Assembly: GCF_009662475.1 (NCBI RefSeq)
Contig: NZ_CP045571.1
Span: 2,602,501 to 2,666,500, forward strand
Length of the DNA stretch: 64,000 nucleotides
Direction of reading: 5' to 3'
From: Acidithiobacillus thiooxidans ATCC 19377
GTDB lineage: Bacteria; Pseudomonadota; Gammaproteobacteria; Acidithiobacillales; Acidithiobacillaceae
Numbering within the stretch: the stretch's first letter is position 1; each line of letters opens with the position of its first letter. The notes below the pieces were generated by a model. It made no database searches and was not told where the DNA came from. It was given only the letters and a program-made list of their open reading frames with translations. Below are positions 1-8,528 of the stretch, piece after piece. The position numbers and the translations under genes were made by a program.

Positions 1-2
1 CT

Positions 3-2687
3 GAATATGCGCTGGTGTCCAATCAAAAGAGTAGTTCGGCAATGATGCCTACTTTTGCCTTTAAGATACGACCGGCTCTACTGTCCATTCCCGGGATCTA
101 TCAGGTGCAGGGCACCGGTCGCGGCTGGCCACAGGTGCATGTGGATCTGGATCCGGCACGGTTAGCGCAGCATCACCTCAGTGCCCGGCAGGTCATCAAC
201 GCCTTGCAATCCGCCCAAGGTCCATTTTTTTCTGGGGTTCTGCACGCCTATCATCAGCAGTTGATTCTGGCGACAACAGCGCGGCCTGAAAACGATCAGA
301 CCTTGGCTGCCTTGACCCTGCCACTGGGGCCACCCGATGCTTCCGGTGCCCGCACTCCGCTGGCCTTGGGCGCCCTGGGTCAGGTGCATACCGGGCCGCC
401 CCCGCTGCTGAGTGAAGCAGCCATACCCGGTTATCAACACGCCCTGATCATTGACGTACTTGCACAGTCGGGCGCCAATGACGTCAGCGTCGCCCACGCC
501 GTGCAAACACGTCTGAACAATCTGCGCAAACATCTCCCCCCGGGCGTCCATCTGGTACCCATTTATGATCTCAGCCACCTGATCAGCCATAGCCTGCGTG
601 ATGTCTGGATTGCCCTGGGACTCGGCAGCCTGATTGCCTGGCTGGTCGTATTGGCCTTTCTGGGACGTTTGGACGGAGCGCTGGCAACGCTGGCCGTGGT
701 CCCTCTGGCCCTGGCTGCCACTTTTCTGGTTCTGCATATGCTCGGATATGGCCTGAATATCATGACCCTGGGGGGCATAACCGCAGCCATCGGTGCTTTG
801 GTGGACCATGCCATCGTCGTGGTCGAACGCGGTCTCCATGGCCTGCAGGGTAAAGCTTCGCAGCGTCGCCAGTTGGCGTTGCGCCGCAGCGCCGACATCC
901 TACCATTGATGAGTCTTGCCACCCTCACCTCCTGCCTGGTGTTTCTGCCCCTGCTCTTCTTATCGGGCACCCTGGGGCTGCTGTTCCGCCATATGGCATT
1001 GGCCATCGTCATTGCCCTGCTGGCATCACAAATGGTGGCCTTGCTGGTCACACCGATTCTGACAGCATGGCTCGCCGGTCGTGTGACCTCATCTTCCCGC
1101 CGTTTGCATCATGCAGAGCGCTGGGTGCGCCGGCACTACAGTCAATGGCTCATCGCCGGGATGCGCCGCCCTTATTGGGCCATTTTACCCGTCGCTATAC
1201 TGGCAGGGGCCGCCGGACTGGCACTCACGATCCTGCCGACCGCTTTTCTCCCGCACTGGGATGAAGGCATTATTTCTGTACCCTATCGCACCCAGGTGGG
1301 CAGCAGCGTTGCCGAAACCACCCGGATCGGCCGCGCTTTCATGCAGGCGGCACTGCACAATCCCAATGTGCAGCGGGCGTCCCTTATGGTCGGTCGTGGT
1401 TTCGAGTTCCGTCATGCACCCGCCAACAAAGGTGCCATCACCATCGTCCTCAAACCGGATCATCACGACAGCACCGAAACCGTGATGGCAGAACTGCGCA
1501 AACAATACCGCAGCATGGCCCCCAATCTGATCGGACTGTCTTTGCATCAGACCATGATTGTCCGTCTGGGAAACCTCTCGGGCGCACATGCCCCCCTGGT
1601 AGTTTATCTGTTTGGCTCCGATTCCAGCGTTTTGCGTGGTGAAGGCGCACGGCTGGCTGCCGCCCTGAAAAACAGTCATGATTTTGCATCAGTCAACTTC
1701 AAGTCCCCATCGGCTGGGCCTGAGTTGGAAATCACCCCCACGCCCATGGCCGCACTTTATGGCATTACCCCGCCGGGCATTGCTGAGCAGCTCAAGGCCC
1801 GTTTCTGGGGAAGACAAGCGGGTTTTTTGCTGCATGGCGAACAAATACTGCCTATTCGCGTTAAACTGGTGGGGCAGCCACAGACCCCGCAGACCTTGTC
1901 CGCGCTGCCTATCCAACTGCCCGACGGGGCCATGACCTCTCTTTCCAGCATTGCTTCCCTGCACATTCAAGGTGCCATTCCTTTTGTGACTCATCAGAAT
2001 CTGGTGCCTGATGCTTACATGTGGTTACAACCAAAGCCGGGAGAAGGCCTGGCCCAGGCTGCCCGTCAGACCAAAAAAATCATCACCCAAATGCACTTGC
2101 CCGGCAACATCACCCCGGTACTGGGTGGTTACTATCGACAACAGCGGCAAAGCTTTCAGCAGATGGCGTTGATTCTGGCTGGTGCACTGGGTTTACTGTT
2201 GATCCTGCTGGGATTTCAGTTCAGCAGTCAACGCGCCGCCGTGGCGGCGCTTCTTTCCATCGCCTTGGCCGCACCGGGCTCCCTGCTTTTGTTATGGATT
2301 TGTGGATTGGAACTCGACAGTACGGCTTTTCTGGGCGTGTTGCTGGTTTTTGCCATTGCCGTCAACAATGTCATTCTGATTTTTGCACGTGCGCGCCAAA
2401 TTGGGGGTACCCATCCCCGCCCGGCTTTGGTGGCCTTTGCTGCGCGACAGCGCCTGCGCCCCATCCTCATGACCATGCTCGCGGATGTTTTCGGGTTTTT
2501 ACCTCTGGCCATTGGCATTGGCCATGGCACGGATTTACTGAAGCCTTTGGCCATTGCGGTCATGGGTGGGTTGCTGCTCTCGATATTCATGTCTTTATGG
2601 TTGGCGCCCGTACTGTATAGCGCTTTGATGTCCAGCGGCCAGATTGACTCAAATCGAAAGTTTGATCAGCAAATAACTCAGCAATGA
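3..2687 (+). CDS. RND efflux pump, heavy-metal (CusA/CzcA) type, 5'-truncated by window edge
   Basis: This is the inner-membrane proton-driven pump subunit of a tripartite RND exporter. The frame is open to the left edge, and about 150 N-terminal residues expected for a roughly 1,040-residue pump are missing, so the first in-window start codon (GTG at 15) is not the real start. The visible part holds the porter domain, a first membrane block with TM4 reading ALVDHAIVVVERG, a second periplasmic domain and the last membrane block. TM4 keeps one Asp, followed by His rather than a second Asp. That resembles metal-type pumps (CusA has VDAAIV) more than AcrB-type drug pumps. The membrane-fusion and outer-membrane partners are not in the window. 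The substrate cannot be told; metal export is an inference. The gene overlaps the convergent DUF202 gene by 39 bp. Confidence 0.88.
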   Translation, partial: EYALVSNQKSSSAMMPTFAFKIRPALLSIPGIYQVQGTGRGWPQVHVDLDPARLAQHHLSARQVINALQSAQGPFFSGVLHAYHQQLILATTARPENDQTLAALTLPLGPPDASGARTPLALGALGQVHTGPPPLLSEAAIPGYQHALIIDVLAQSGANDVSVAHAVQTRLNNLRKHLPPGVHLVPIYDLSHLISHSLRDVWIALGLGSLIAWLVVLAFLGRLDGALATLAVVPLALAATFLVLHMLGYGLNIMTLGGITAAIGALVDHAIVVVERGLHGLQGKASQRRQLALRRSADILPLMSLATLTSCLVFLPLLFLSGTLGLLFRHMALAIVIALLASQMVALLVTPILTAWLAGRVTSSSRRLHHAERWVRRHYSQWLIAGMRRPYWAILPVAILAGAAGLALTILPTAFLPHWDEGIISVPYRTQVGSSVAETTRIGRAFMQAALHNPNVQRASLMVGRGFEFRHAPANKGAITIVLKPDHHDSTETVMAELRKQYRSMAPNLIGLSLHQTMIVRLGNLSGAHAPLVVYLFGSDSSVLRGEGARLAAALKNSHDFASVNFKSPSAGPELEITPTPMAALYGITPPGIAEQLKARFWGRQAGFLLHGEQILPIRVKLVGQPQTPQTLSALPIQLPDGAMTSLSSIASLHIQGAIPFVTHQNLVPDAYMWLQPKPGEGLAQAARQTKKIITQMHLPGNITPVLGGYYRQQRQSFQQMALILAGALGLLLILLGFQFSSQRAAVAALLSIALAAPGSLLLLWICGLELDSTAFLGVLLVFAIAVNNVILIFARARQIGGTHPRPALVAFAARQRLRPILMTMLADVFGFLPLAIGIGHGTDLLKPLAIAVMGGLLLSIFMSLWLAPVLYSALMSSGQIDSNRKFDQQITQQ

Positions 2688-3302
2688 CAAACAGACCAAC
2701 AAAGACAAGCCATAAAACCCATATAATTTGTGGTGGGGATGATACGCACCATGCTCTACCTGATAAACGGTGAGCATAAATCCACCGAGTCCAACAGCAA
2801 TATTGATAATCCCCAATACCAGGAAAATAATGCTCATTCCTGAGAAGCTCGCATGCAACGTAATCACCCGGTGCATCATCAGCGCCAGCTTGGTCAGAAA
2901 AAAATCGAACTTTTCCATCACAAAACCAAAAATTACAATGCTGATCCCGGTTCTGATCCATGAAAGAAAAGTGCGCTCCGCCGAAAAATAAATACGTGGA
3001 TCCTGAATTTCTTTGGCAGTGACCGGGGCACCACGATTGATATAGCGCAGATCACGCACAAAAAAATAAAAAACCATAAATAACAAAATCAGCACTGGCC
3101 AGGTCAAAAGCTTATACAAGTCCTGAAAAAAAGGAATCAGCCCATAAAAATGCAAAGCAGCCAGTAACAAGATCATTTTTTTAGAAAGAATACCTGTACC
3201 AAAAGCTATAAACATAAATTTCAAGTAAGACAGGTAAGTTCTTTCCATGCTCAGGTAAAGCCTGGGCTCGCGCACAGTGGGCAGGTGTTTTAGCAGAAGC
3301 AT
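2649..3302 (-). CDS. Membrane protein with two DUF202-like repeats
   Basis: A 217-residue integral membrane protein with about five or six hydrophobic segments. Residues 101-119 (DPRIYFSAERTFLSWIRTG) carry the DUF202 (YidH-type) signature, and the following residues form its usual membrane helices. Residues 12-28 (EPRLYLSMERTYLSYLK) repeat the same signature, so the protein appears to be an internal duplication, whereas DUF202 proteins are usually about 100-120 residues with one copy. The function of DUF202 is not established. The start ATG is at 3302, 45 bp from the stop of the upstream permease gene on the same strand, so the two may be co-transcribed. The 3' end runs 39 bp into the convergent RND pump gene. 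Confidence 0.75.
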   Translation of the reverse strand: MLLLKHLPTVREPRLYLSMERTYLSYLKFMFIAFGTGILSKKMILLLAALHFYGLIPFFQDLYKLLTWPVLILLFMVFYFFVRDLRYINRGAPVTAKEIQDPRIYFSAERTFLSWIRTGISIVIFGFVMEKFDFFLTKLALMMHRVITLHASFSGMSIIFLVLGIINIAVGLGGFMLTVYQVEHGAYHPHHKLYGFYGLSLLVCLSLLSYLLIKLSI

Positions 3303-3347
3303 ATTATCCGGCGAGCCTTTGGATTATAGTCATGATTCCATTCTTAT

Positions 3348-4976
3348 CTAAGGAGCGGCTGGAGGCACCTTGTTGCCAAACTGACGCATATATATGCGCA
3401 TGGTTTTATCCGCTACTGACTCACGAATAGCCAGATAAAATACGCTGAGAGCCAAAACCGCCAAGGCCCCCATACTCGGGAAAAATGCCAAATAACCCAG
3501 ACCACCCAGATCTTTGGGACCAACCCAACTGAGGGCCCACATCCCTATAAAATATGGGAATATCCACCACATGTACTGCCAGCCCATTTCTGCCCAGCGG
3601 CCTTTTCGAAAAACTCCAGTAAGCGCATAAATAGCCAATAACACAAATAGCGTAATAAAAATAAAGTTCAGCGTGCGCAAACCTGACCAGTAAACAATCC
3701 AGGTGGATACCACAAAGGCGATAGGGGCCAGCACCGGTGCCCCCCACAAACGAAATGGACGCTCAAGATTGGGCATGGCCTTACGAATCTGAATCAGGGC
3801 AATGGGTCCGATAGCATAGGAAAGCACCGTCATGGAGGCAATATATCCGACCATTTTCTGCCAGGACGGGAAAGGCAGAAAAAATATAATGCCAACCAGA
3901 AACAATAGAATAAGCGTCACCCAGGGAACGCCATATCGATTGATCTTGTTCAGCCACATGGGTGCTGCACCAGTTTCAGCCGTAGCCAAGGTAACCCGCG
4001 CCGCAGTGGTCGTGTAAATCAGCCCGGTGCCTGCGGGCGAAATAAAAGCATCCACATACAGTAAGGTAGCCAACCAGCCAATGCCCACCGCCGCTGCCAA
4101 GGCCGCAAAGGGGCCATTTACCCCCTGGAAATGCAAATGTACCCATCCATCTTTGGCAATATCTGCAGGATTCACCGCACCGAGAAAAGCAACCTGGACG
4201 GCGATGTAGACCGCTGAAGCAATCAGCACCGAACCGATAACGGCAATAGGCACATCCCGCTTGGGATTTTTACTTTCTCCGGCCAAATCTATGGCATGAC
4301 GAAAACCCAGCAAACTGAATATGACCCCACCGCTGGCAATGGCGATGAACATGCCATGCACATCACTCAGGGTATTGTCAGCGCGCATGTGAAAGTTTCC
4401 GGGATGCCAGGCCACCGCAATCAACATCACCGCCGTTAATAAAGGAATGCCAATTTTCCACCAGGTCGCCGCATTATTGATCCTGAGTACCCAGCCAATC
4501 ACCATGAAATTGGTGATTACAAACAAACCGAGCATGATCACGGCGATCAAAAACCCGAAACTACTCAGCAAATCCGTATGCGGCTGCAACAGACCCGGAT
4601 AATAGTTATTGGCATAGGTCAATACGGCCGTCACTTCCAGCGGGGCGATGGAGGCGTAGGAAAGAAATAAAATCCAGCTCCACATATGTCCGACAATAGG
4701 TCCATTGCCGACATGCGCCAGATGGACGACTGCTCCGGCACGCGGAATCATGGGTGCCAACTCGGCAAACACCAGGGCCAGCAAAAGAATGGCCGCCGCT
4801 CCCAGAATCCAGGACCCGATGGCCAACGGGCCAGCCATTTTTGCCGTGAACAACGGCCCGAATAACCAGCCAGAACCTATGGATGCTCCTACACAGGCCA
4901 ATATCAGACCAACGAGTCCGCCTTCACGTTTTAGAGCATTTTTTTGAGAAGTGTCGGATTTCCTGGACACAGGCAT
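3348..4976 (-). CDS. APC-superfamily amino-acid permease
   Basis: A 542-residue inner-membrane transporter with about 12-14 hydrophobic helices. The first helix carries GASIGSGWLFGP (residues 30-41), the substrate-binding glycine motif of the amino acid-polyamine-organocation superfamily. A second family motif, DLAGESKNPKRDVP, lies near residue 230. The overall pattern recalls YveA-type aspartate:proton symporters, but the substrate is inferred only from that resemblance. The ATG at 4976 has an ideal Shine-Dalgarno sequence (AGGAGG, seven bases upstream). The upstream region is AT-rich and probably contains its promoter. The DUF202 gene follows after 45 bp. Confidence 0.85.
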   Translation of the reverse strand: MPVSRKSDTSQKNALKREGGLVGLILACVGASIGSGWLFGPLFTAKMAGPLAIGSWILGAAAILLLALVFAELAPMIPRAGAVVHLAHVGNGPIVGHMWSWILFLSYASIAPLEVTAVLTYANNYYPGLLQPHTDLLSSFGFLIAVIMLGLFVITNFMVIGWVLRINNAATWWKIGIPLLTAVMLIAVAWHPGNFHMRADNTLSDVHGMFIAIASGGVIFSLLGFRHAIDLAGESKNPKRDVPIAVIGSVLIASAVYIAVQVAFLGAVNPADIAKDGWVHLHFQGVNGPFAALAAAVGIGWLATLLYVDAFISPAGTGLIYTTTAARVTLATAETGAAPMWLNKINRYGVPWVTLILLFLVGIIFFLPFPSWQKMVGYIASMTVLSYAIGPIALIQIRKAMPNLERPFRLWGAPVLAPIAFVVSTWIVYWSGLRTLNFIFITLFVLLAIYALTGVFRKGRWAEMGWQYMWWIFPYFIGMWALSWVGPKDLGGLGYLAFFPSMGALAVLALSVFYLAIRESVADKTMRIYMRQFGNKVPPAAP

Positions 4977-5106
4977 GTGCGAACCTCCTGATTAATAAAA
5001 TATGAAAAAAACGTTAAAGCTGGACAAATAATATTTATTTTTATAATAAACAAATATTGAATGTTTCCATATATATCTCATATTTATATAAAAATGTCAA
5101 TTTTTA

Positions 5107-5136
5107 TTAAAACGACAACATGGTAAACTTTATAAT
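5107..5136 (+). promoter_or_regulatory. Candidate sigma-70 promoter for a micro-ORF
   Basis: TTAAAA (5107-5112), an 18-bp spacer and a perfect TATAAT (5131-5136) lie in an AT-rich stretch. The predicted start of transcription near 5143 is about 38 bp before a Shine-Dalgarno sequence and ATG. AT-rich DNA gives such matches by chance, so support is modest. Confidence 0.3.
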
Positions 5137-5180
5137 TTATTATTCATATCATAAACTCAGACATCAACAGGAGATGGGAT

Positions 5181-5261
5181 ATGATGGATAAAATAAATAA
5201 AATAGAGATCAAAACACATCTTATTACAACAGATATAACGCATAAAACGCCTTACGCATGA
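5181..5261 (+). CDS. Possible 26-residue micro-protein
   Basis: A short frame (MMDKINKIEIKTHLITTD..., 26 codons plus TGA) has a good ribosome-binding site (AGGAG at 5169-5173) and a plausible promoter upstream. It points away from the amino-acid permease gene. It is not recognised as any known peptide, and at this length chance cannot be excluded. Confidence 0.22.
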   Translation: MMDKINKIEIKTHLITTDITHKTPYA

Positions 5262-5431
5262 ATTTTAAAACTGCATTCAAAATTGGCTAGTTATGAGTGA
5301 ATTTCAGCGCTTAGATTGATTCAATGGGATAGACAGAATAAAGTCACCGCAAACATAACTACGCTGACGCGTTGATGCATAATCATTGCTTAACACTATT
5401 GGAACCTTCGAGAGTAGGTACATCATACTCA

Positions 5432-5605
5432 TTATGCAGTCATTCTTGCCAGAGCCTGTCTACCATCGCTCAAGCCTATCACGGCAATGCCTTTTTTCTT
5501 TTTCCAGTTTCCGTCGCCATACCGCGCCCTGAGACCCGCCAACTCCCGAATGCCTGAACCATCAGCGATGGCCTCAATATACTGGATGGGTCCAATTATT
5601 TTCAA
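5432..5605 (-). pseudogene. Remnant of a small conserved hypothetical protein
   Basis: A 57-residue frame starts at a TTG (5605). It contains IEAIADGSGIRELAGLRARY followed by GDGNWKKKKGIA. From memory this resembles small proteobacterial hypothetical proteins with a core like 'DGSG-R-L--LR--YG-G-WRK-KG-A' and a longer C-terminus containing HWYEAHG-I. That C-terminus is absent here, and the frame drifts into unrelated sequence before a TAA, suggesting a 3'-truncated gene. The weak start codon and lack of a ribosome-binding site agree with decay. The family assignment is recollection, not a search. Confidence 0.3.
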
Positions 5606-5710
5606 TCAAACCTCTTCGCCATATTTTCTGCCATCAACTGATTGTACCGCCTCAACTTCTGAAATGTCTTGTGGCCTTAGTGGCGGCGACTTCCGTTGGA
5701 TTAGAGCCAT
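5606..5710 (-). pseudogene. Short frame abutting the remnant gene
   Basis: A 34-residue frame (ATG at 5710) ends in a TGA exactly adjacent to the TTG of the next frame. Its C-terminus reads EAVQSVDGRKYGEEV. It is not recognised. It may be the broken 3' end of a neighbouring gene or a chance frame; the tight junction to the next frame is the only support. Confidence 0.18.
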
Positions 5711-5841
5711 TCTCGAACAAGTGGTGGTGGTTTCTTGTGGATCTACCAGCGTTCCAGTTGGCGTACCAAGCTTAACTCAGCAAAGAGCCGCATAAATGCA
5801 GCGTTTATTTGACAGGTGCAGGAGAATTTTTTTAATTTATT

Positions 5842-5915
5842 TGGAGGCTGGGCCCGGAATCGAACCGAGGTACGCGGCTTTGCAGGCCGCTGCATGACCA
5901 CTCTGCCACCCAGCC
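5842..5915 (-). tRNA. tRNA-Cys (anticodon GCA)
   Basis: The minus strand folds as a complete tRNA with a GGCTGGG/CCCAGCC acceptor stem, discriminator U and genomically encoded CCA (5842-5844). The D arm, an anticodon loop CTGCAAA with anticodon GCA, and a T arm containing GGTTCGATTCC are present. It lies about 40 bp downstream of tRNA-Gly and was probably transcribed with it. Confidence 0.96.
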
Positions 5916-5954
5916 TTAAAAGAAAAGGGAAAGCGTAAAACTTTCCCTCGATAT

Positions 5955-6029
5955 TGGAGCGGGAAACGAGGCTCGAACTCGCGACCCCAACCTTGGCAAG
6001 GTTGTGCTCTACCACTGAGCTATTCCCGC
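5955..6029 (-). tRNA. tRNA-Gly (anticodon GCC)
   Basis: A complete cloverleaf on the minus strand has acceptor GCGGGAA/TTCCCGC, anticodon loop with GCC, T arm GAGTTCGAGCCTC and encoded CCA (5955-5957). It follows pgsA by about 20 bp, as glyW does in E. coli. Confidence 0.96.
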
Positions 6030-6050
6030 ATGGGCGCAAAGATAAAGGTA

Positions 6051-6638
6051 TCACCCATCCTTGTCAAGATCAGCGCCAGAGGCCATCAAACTGGGCCAGG
6101 CAGCTTGCAGGTAACCGAGCATACTCCACAAAGTCATGATGGCGGCAATAACCAAAAGCCCGATTCCGATAATACGGGCGGACACCCCCCACAACGCTTC
6201 GCGATAAACCAGAAATAAAATGGCCAGCATCTGGGTAGTCGCCTTGGCCTTCCCCAGCCAGGACACCGCCACCTTTTTGCGCTCACCGAGTTCCGCCATC
6301 CATTCCCGCAAGGCAGACACGGTAATCTCCCGGCCCACGATCACACTGATGAGTATTCCGGCCAGCACGGGCGGCATTTCCTGCGAAGAGGCAATAAGTA
6401 TCAGGGCGGTCACCACCATGATCTTGTCGGCCACCGGGTCCAGAAAGGTTCCGAATGGTGAAACACCCTGATAGCGTCGCGCCAGATAACCATCTGCCCA
6501 GTCGGTAATGGCGGCAATGGCAAAAACAGCCGTTGCTGCACAGGTTCTTGCTTCGCCCCCCCAATAAAACAGGGCAACAAATATAGGCACCAGCAGAATG
6601 CGGAGAATGGTCAGATAATTGGGTAAACGCTTTATCAC
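6051..6638 (-). CDS. pgsA: CDP-diacylglycerol-glycerol-3-phosphate 3-phosphatidyltransferase
   Basis: PgsA makes phosphatidylglycerol phosphate from CDP-diacylglycerol and glycerol-3-phosphate, the committed step to phosphatidylglycerol and cardiolipin, in the inner membrane. The full CDP-alcohol phosphotransferase motif D-x2-DG-x2-AR-x8-G-x3-D-x3-D is present at residues 46-71 (D46, D49, G50, A53, R54, G63, D67, D71). The 195-residue length and several hydrophobic helices fit the family. It lies 15 bp downstream of uvrC and just upstream of tRNA-Gly and tRNA-Cys on the same strand. Confidence 0.96.
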   Translation of the reverse strand: MIKRLPNYLTILRILLVPIFVALFYWGGEARTCAATAVFAIAAITDWADGYLARRYQGVSPFGTFLDPVADKIMVVTALILIASSQEMPPVLAGILISVIVGREITVSALREWMAELGERKKVAVSWLGKAKATTQMLAILFLVYREALWGVSARIIGIGLLVIAAIMTLWSMLGYLQAAWPSLMASGADLDKDG

Positions 6639-6653
6639 AGTCCGCTGGCTTCC

Positions 6654-8513
6654 TTAATGAAAATGATCATAAATGCGTTGGGCCAATTCCTGATGAATTC
6701 CCTCCACTCGTTGCAAGTCGTCCAGACCCGCATCGCGAATGCCCTTCAGCCCGCCAAAAGCACGCAGCAACGCCATGCGGCGTTTGGCACCAATGCCCGT
6801 GATGCTATCCAGATCTGACTCCTGACGGTTTTTGCTCCGTCGCGCACGATGACCGGTAATGGCAAAACGATGCGCTTCATCCCTGATTTCCTGAATCACC
6901 AACAAGGCAGGATCATCGGGCGGCAACTGCCGGGCCATCGGCCAACCGGGTACATACAGCAGTTCCATTCCGGGTCTGCGGGTTGTCCCCTTGGATACGC
7001 CGCAAAGCTGAATCTCATCAATTTCCAGCATCGCCAGTGCCGCCTCGGCACGTGCCAATTGCCCTGGTCCGCCATCTATCAGAACAATCTCAGGCAACGC
7101 CATTCCTTCTTTTTGCAGACGACCATAGCGCCGATAGACCGCCTGCTCAATCGCCGCGTAATCATCGCCACCGGTCACATCACGGATGTTGAAACGGCGA
7201 TAGGCTTCCTTCATCGCCCCATCTTCACCGAAAACCACGCAGGAAGCTACTGCCGCCTCACCCCGGGTATGACTGATATCAAAACATTCCACTCTCTGCG
7301 GCAACTCAGGAAGCTCAAAAAACTCCTGCAGCAACAACATTCTCCGCCGCCCCGCACGAGCGTTATGGGTACGCTGACGCAATGCCCCCACAGCATTGGT
7401 ATGTGCCATAGCCATCCAGCGTTTACGGGGCCCCCGCTGCGGCGCATCCATAACCACTTTATGCCCGGACTGGGTTATCAAGGCTTCTGTCACTGCAGCG
7501 CCGTTGCGAGGCAATATATTGATTAAAAGATTCCCCGGCACATCCTTGTTATTATAGAACTGCATGAGAAAACCTGCCATGACATCCGGCCCGCGCAGGT
7601 CTTCAGTATGCTGAGGAAACAAGGCCCTGCCACCCAGTTGGCGACCATTGCGGATAAAGCTGACAAAAATGACCCATTGTCCATTTTCCTGGACCAGGGC
7701 TATCACATCAAAATCGCCACCACCCGCTTGCGCCACATATTGGCGCTCCTGAATTTTGGACAGGGCGGCAATCTGATCGCGACGCCGAGCCGCTTCTTCA
7801 AAATTCAACTGTTCTGATGCCTGTTGCATCCTTTCGCCCAGATTGCGAATGGCCTCGTCACTCCTGCCCTCCAGAAAACGAACGGCATCATTCACATCCC
7901 GGGCGTAGTCTTCAGGGAGAATATGCCCCACACAGGGGCCACTGCAACGCTGAATCTGGTATTGCAGGCAGGCGCGACTGCGATTGCGAAACGTAGGTTC
8001 TTCACAAGTCCGCAAACGGAAAGCCTTTTGCAGCAGCACCATACTTTCACGTAAGGCCGTCACCGCCGGGTATGGACCAAAATAATGTCCCTTTTTCTTT
8101 TGTGCGCCACGGTGCAGACTCATTTGCGGGTAAGACGCACCGGTTTCAATCAGCAAATACGGATAACTTTTGTCATCGCGCAGCAAGATATTATAGGGGG
8201 GATGGTGGCGCTTGATGAGATTCGCCTCAAGCACCAGGGCCTCTGTTTCCGTATGGGTGACGAGCACTTCGACCTGTTGCACCTGCGCCAGCATAGCGAG
8301 GGTTTTGGGACTATGCCGCTGTTTCTGAAAGTACGAACTCACGCGGCGTTTCAGATTGCGCGCCTTACCGACATAAAGCAGGCGTCTGCCGACGCCGTAC
8401 ATCTGATAAATGCCGGGCTGACTGGTCAGCGTACGCAAAAACTCCCGGAGATCAAAAGGTGTATCAGATTCCAGCACCTGATTGGCAGAATTTTCAGAGG
8501 ATTCTTGCGTCAT
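6654..8513 (-). CDS. uvrC: Excinuclease ABC subunit C
   Basis: UvrC makes both incisions around a DNA lesion during nucleotide excision repair after UvrB loading. The GIY-YIG nuclease domain starts at about residue 34 (PGIYQMY, then LLYVGKA at 47-53). It is followed by a cysteine-bearing insert (CEEPTFRNRSRACLQYQIQR region), a UVR motif near 230, an RNase H-like domain with FDISHTRGE, and C-terminal helix-hairpin-helix motifs (ITGIGAKRR). About 619 residues is the usual length. The frame offers GTG at 8516 immediately followed by ATG at 8513; ATG is preferred. pgsA follows after 15 bp. uvrB is about 10 kb away. Confidence 0.97.
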   Translation of the reverse strand: MTQESSENSANQVLESDTPFDLREFLRTLTSQPGIYQMYGVGRRLLYVGKARNLKRRVSSYFQKQRHSPKTLAMLAQVQQVEVLVTHTETEALVLEANLIKRHHPPYNILLRDDKSYPYLLIETGASYPQMSLHRGAQKKKGHYFGPYPAVTALRESMVLLQKAFRLRTCEEPTFRNRSRACLQYQIQRCSGPCVGHILPEDYARDVNDAVRFLEGRSDEAIRNLGERMQQASEQLNFEEAARRRDQIAALSKIQERQYVAQAGGGDFDVIALVQENGQWVIFVSFIRNGRQLGGRALFPQHTEDLRGPDVMAGFLMQFYNNKDVPGNLLINILPRNGAAVTEALITQSGHKVVMDAPQRGPRKRWMAMAHTNAVGALRQRTHNARAGRRRMLLLQEFFELPELPQRVECFDISHTRGEAAVASCVVFGEDGAMKEAYRRFNIRDVTGGDDYAAIEQAVYRRYGRLQKEGMALPEIVLIDGGPGQLARAEAALAMLEIDEIQLCGVSKGTTRRPGMELLYVPGWPMARQLPPDDPALLVIQEIRDEAHRFAITGHRARRSKNRQESDLDSITGIGAKRRMALLRAFGGLKGIRDAGLDDLQRVEGIHQELAQRIYDHFH

Positions 8514-8528
8514 CACGTCAACGGGGGT

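Larger units (their letters stand above)
4977..5841. other. 865-bp region without a confident gene
   Basis: From 4977 to about 5170 the DNA is very AT-rich and probably holds the permease promoter and the micro-ORF promoter. From 5262 to 5430 I see nothing recognisable. From 5432 to 5710 the minus strand carries two abutting short frames that look like gene remnants. From 5711 to 5841, next to tRNA-Cys, I see no supported feature. There is no intact transposase and no clear terminal inverted repeats. Confidence 0.5.

Noticed and set aside
5743-6054. A 103-codon minus-strand frame running through both tRNA genes
   Set aside because: It is translated tRNA sequence and not a plausible protein gene.
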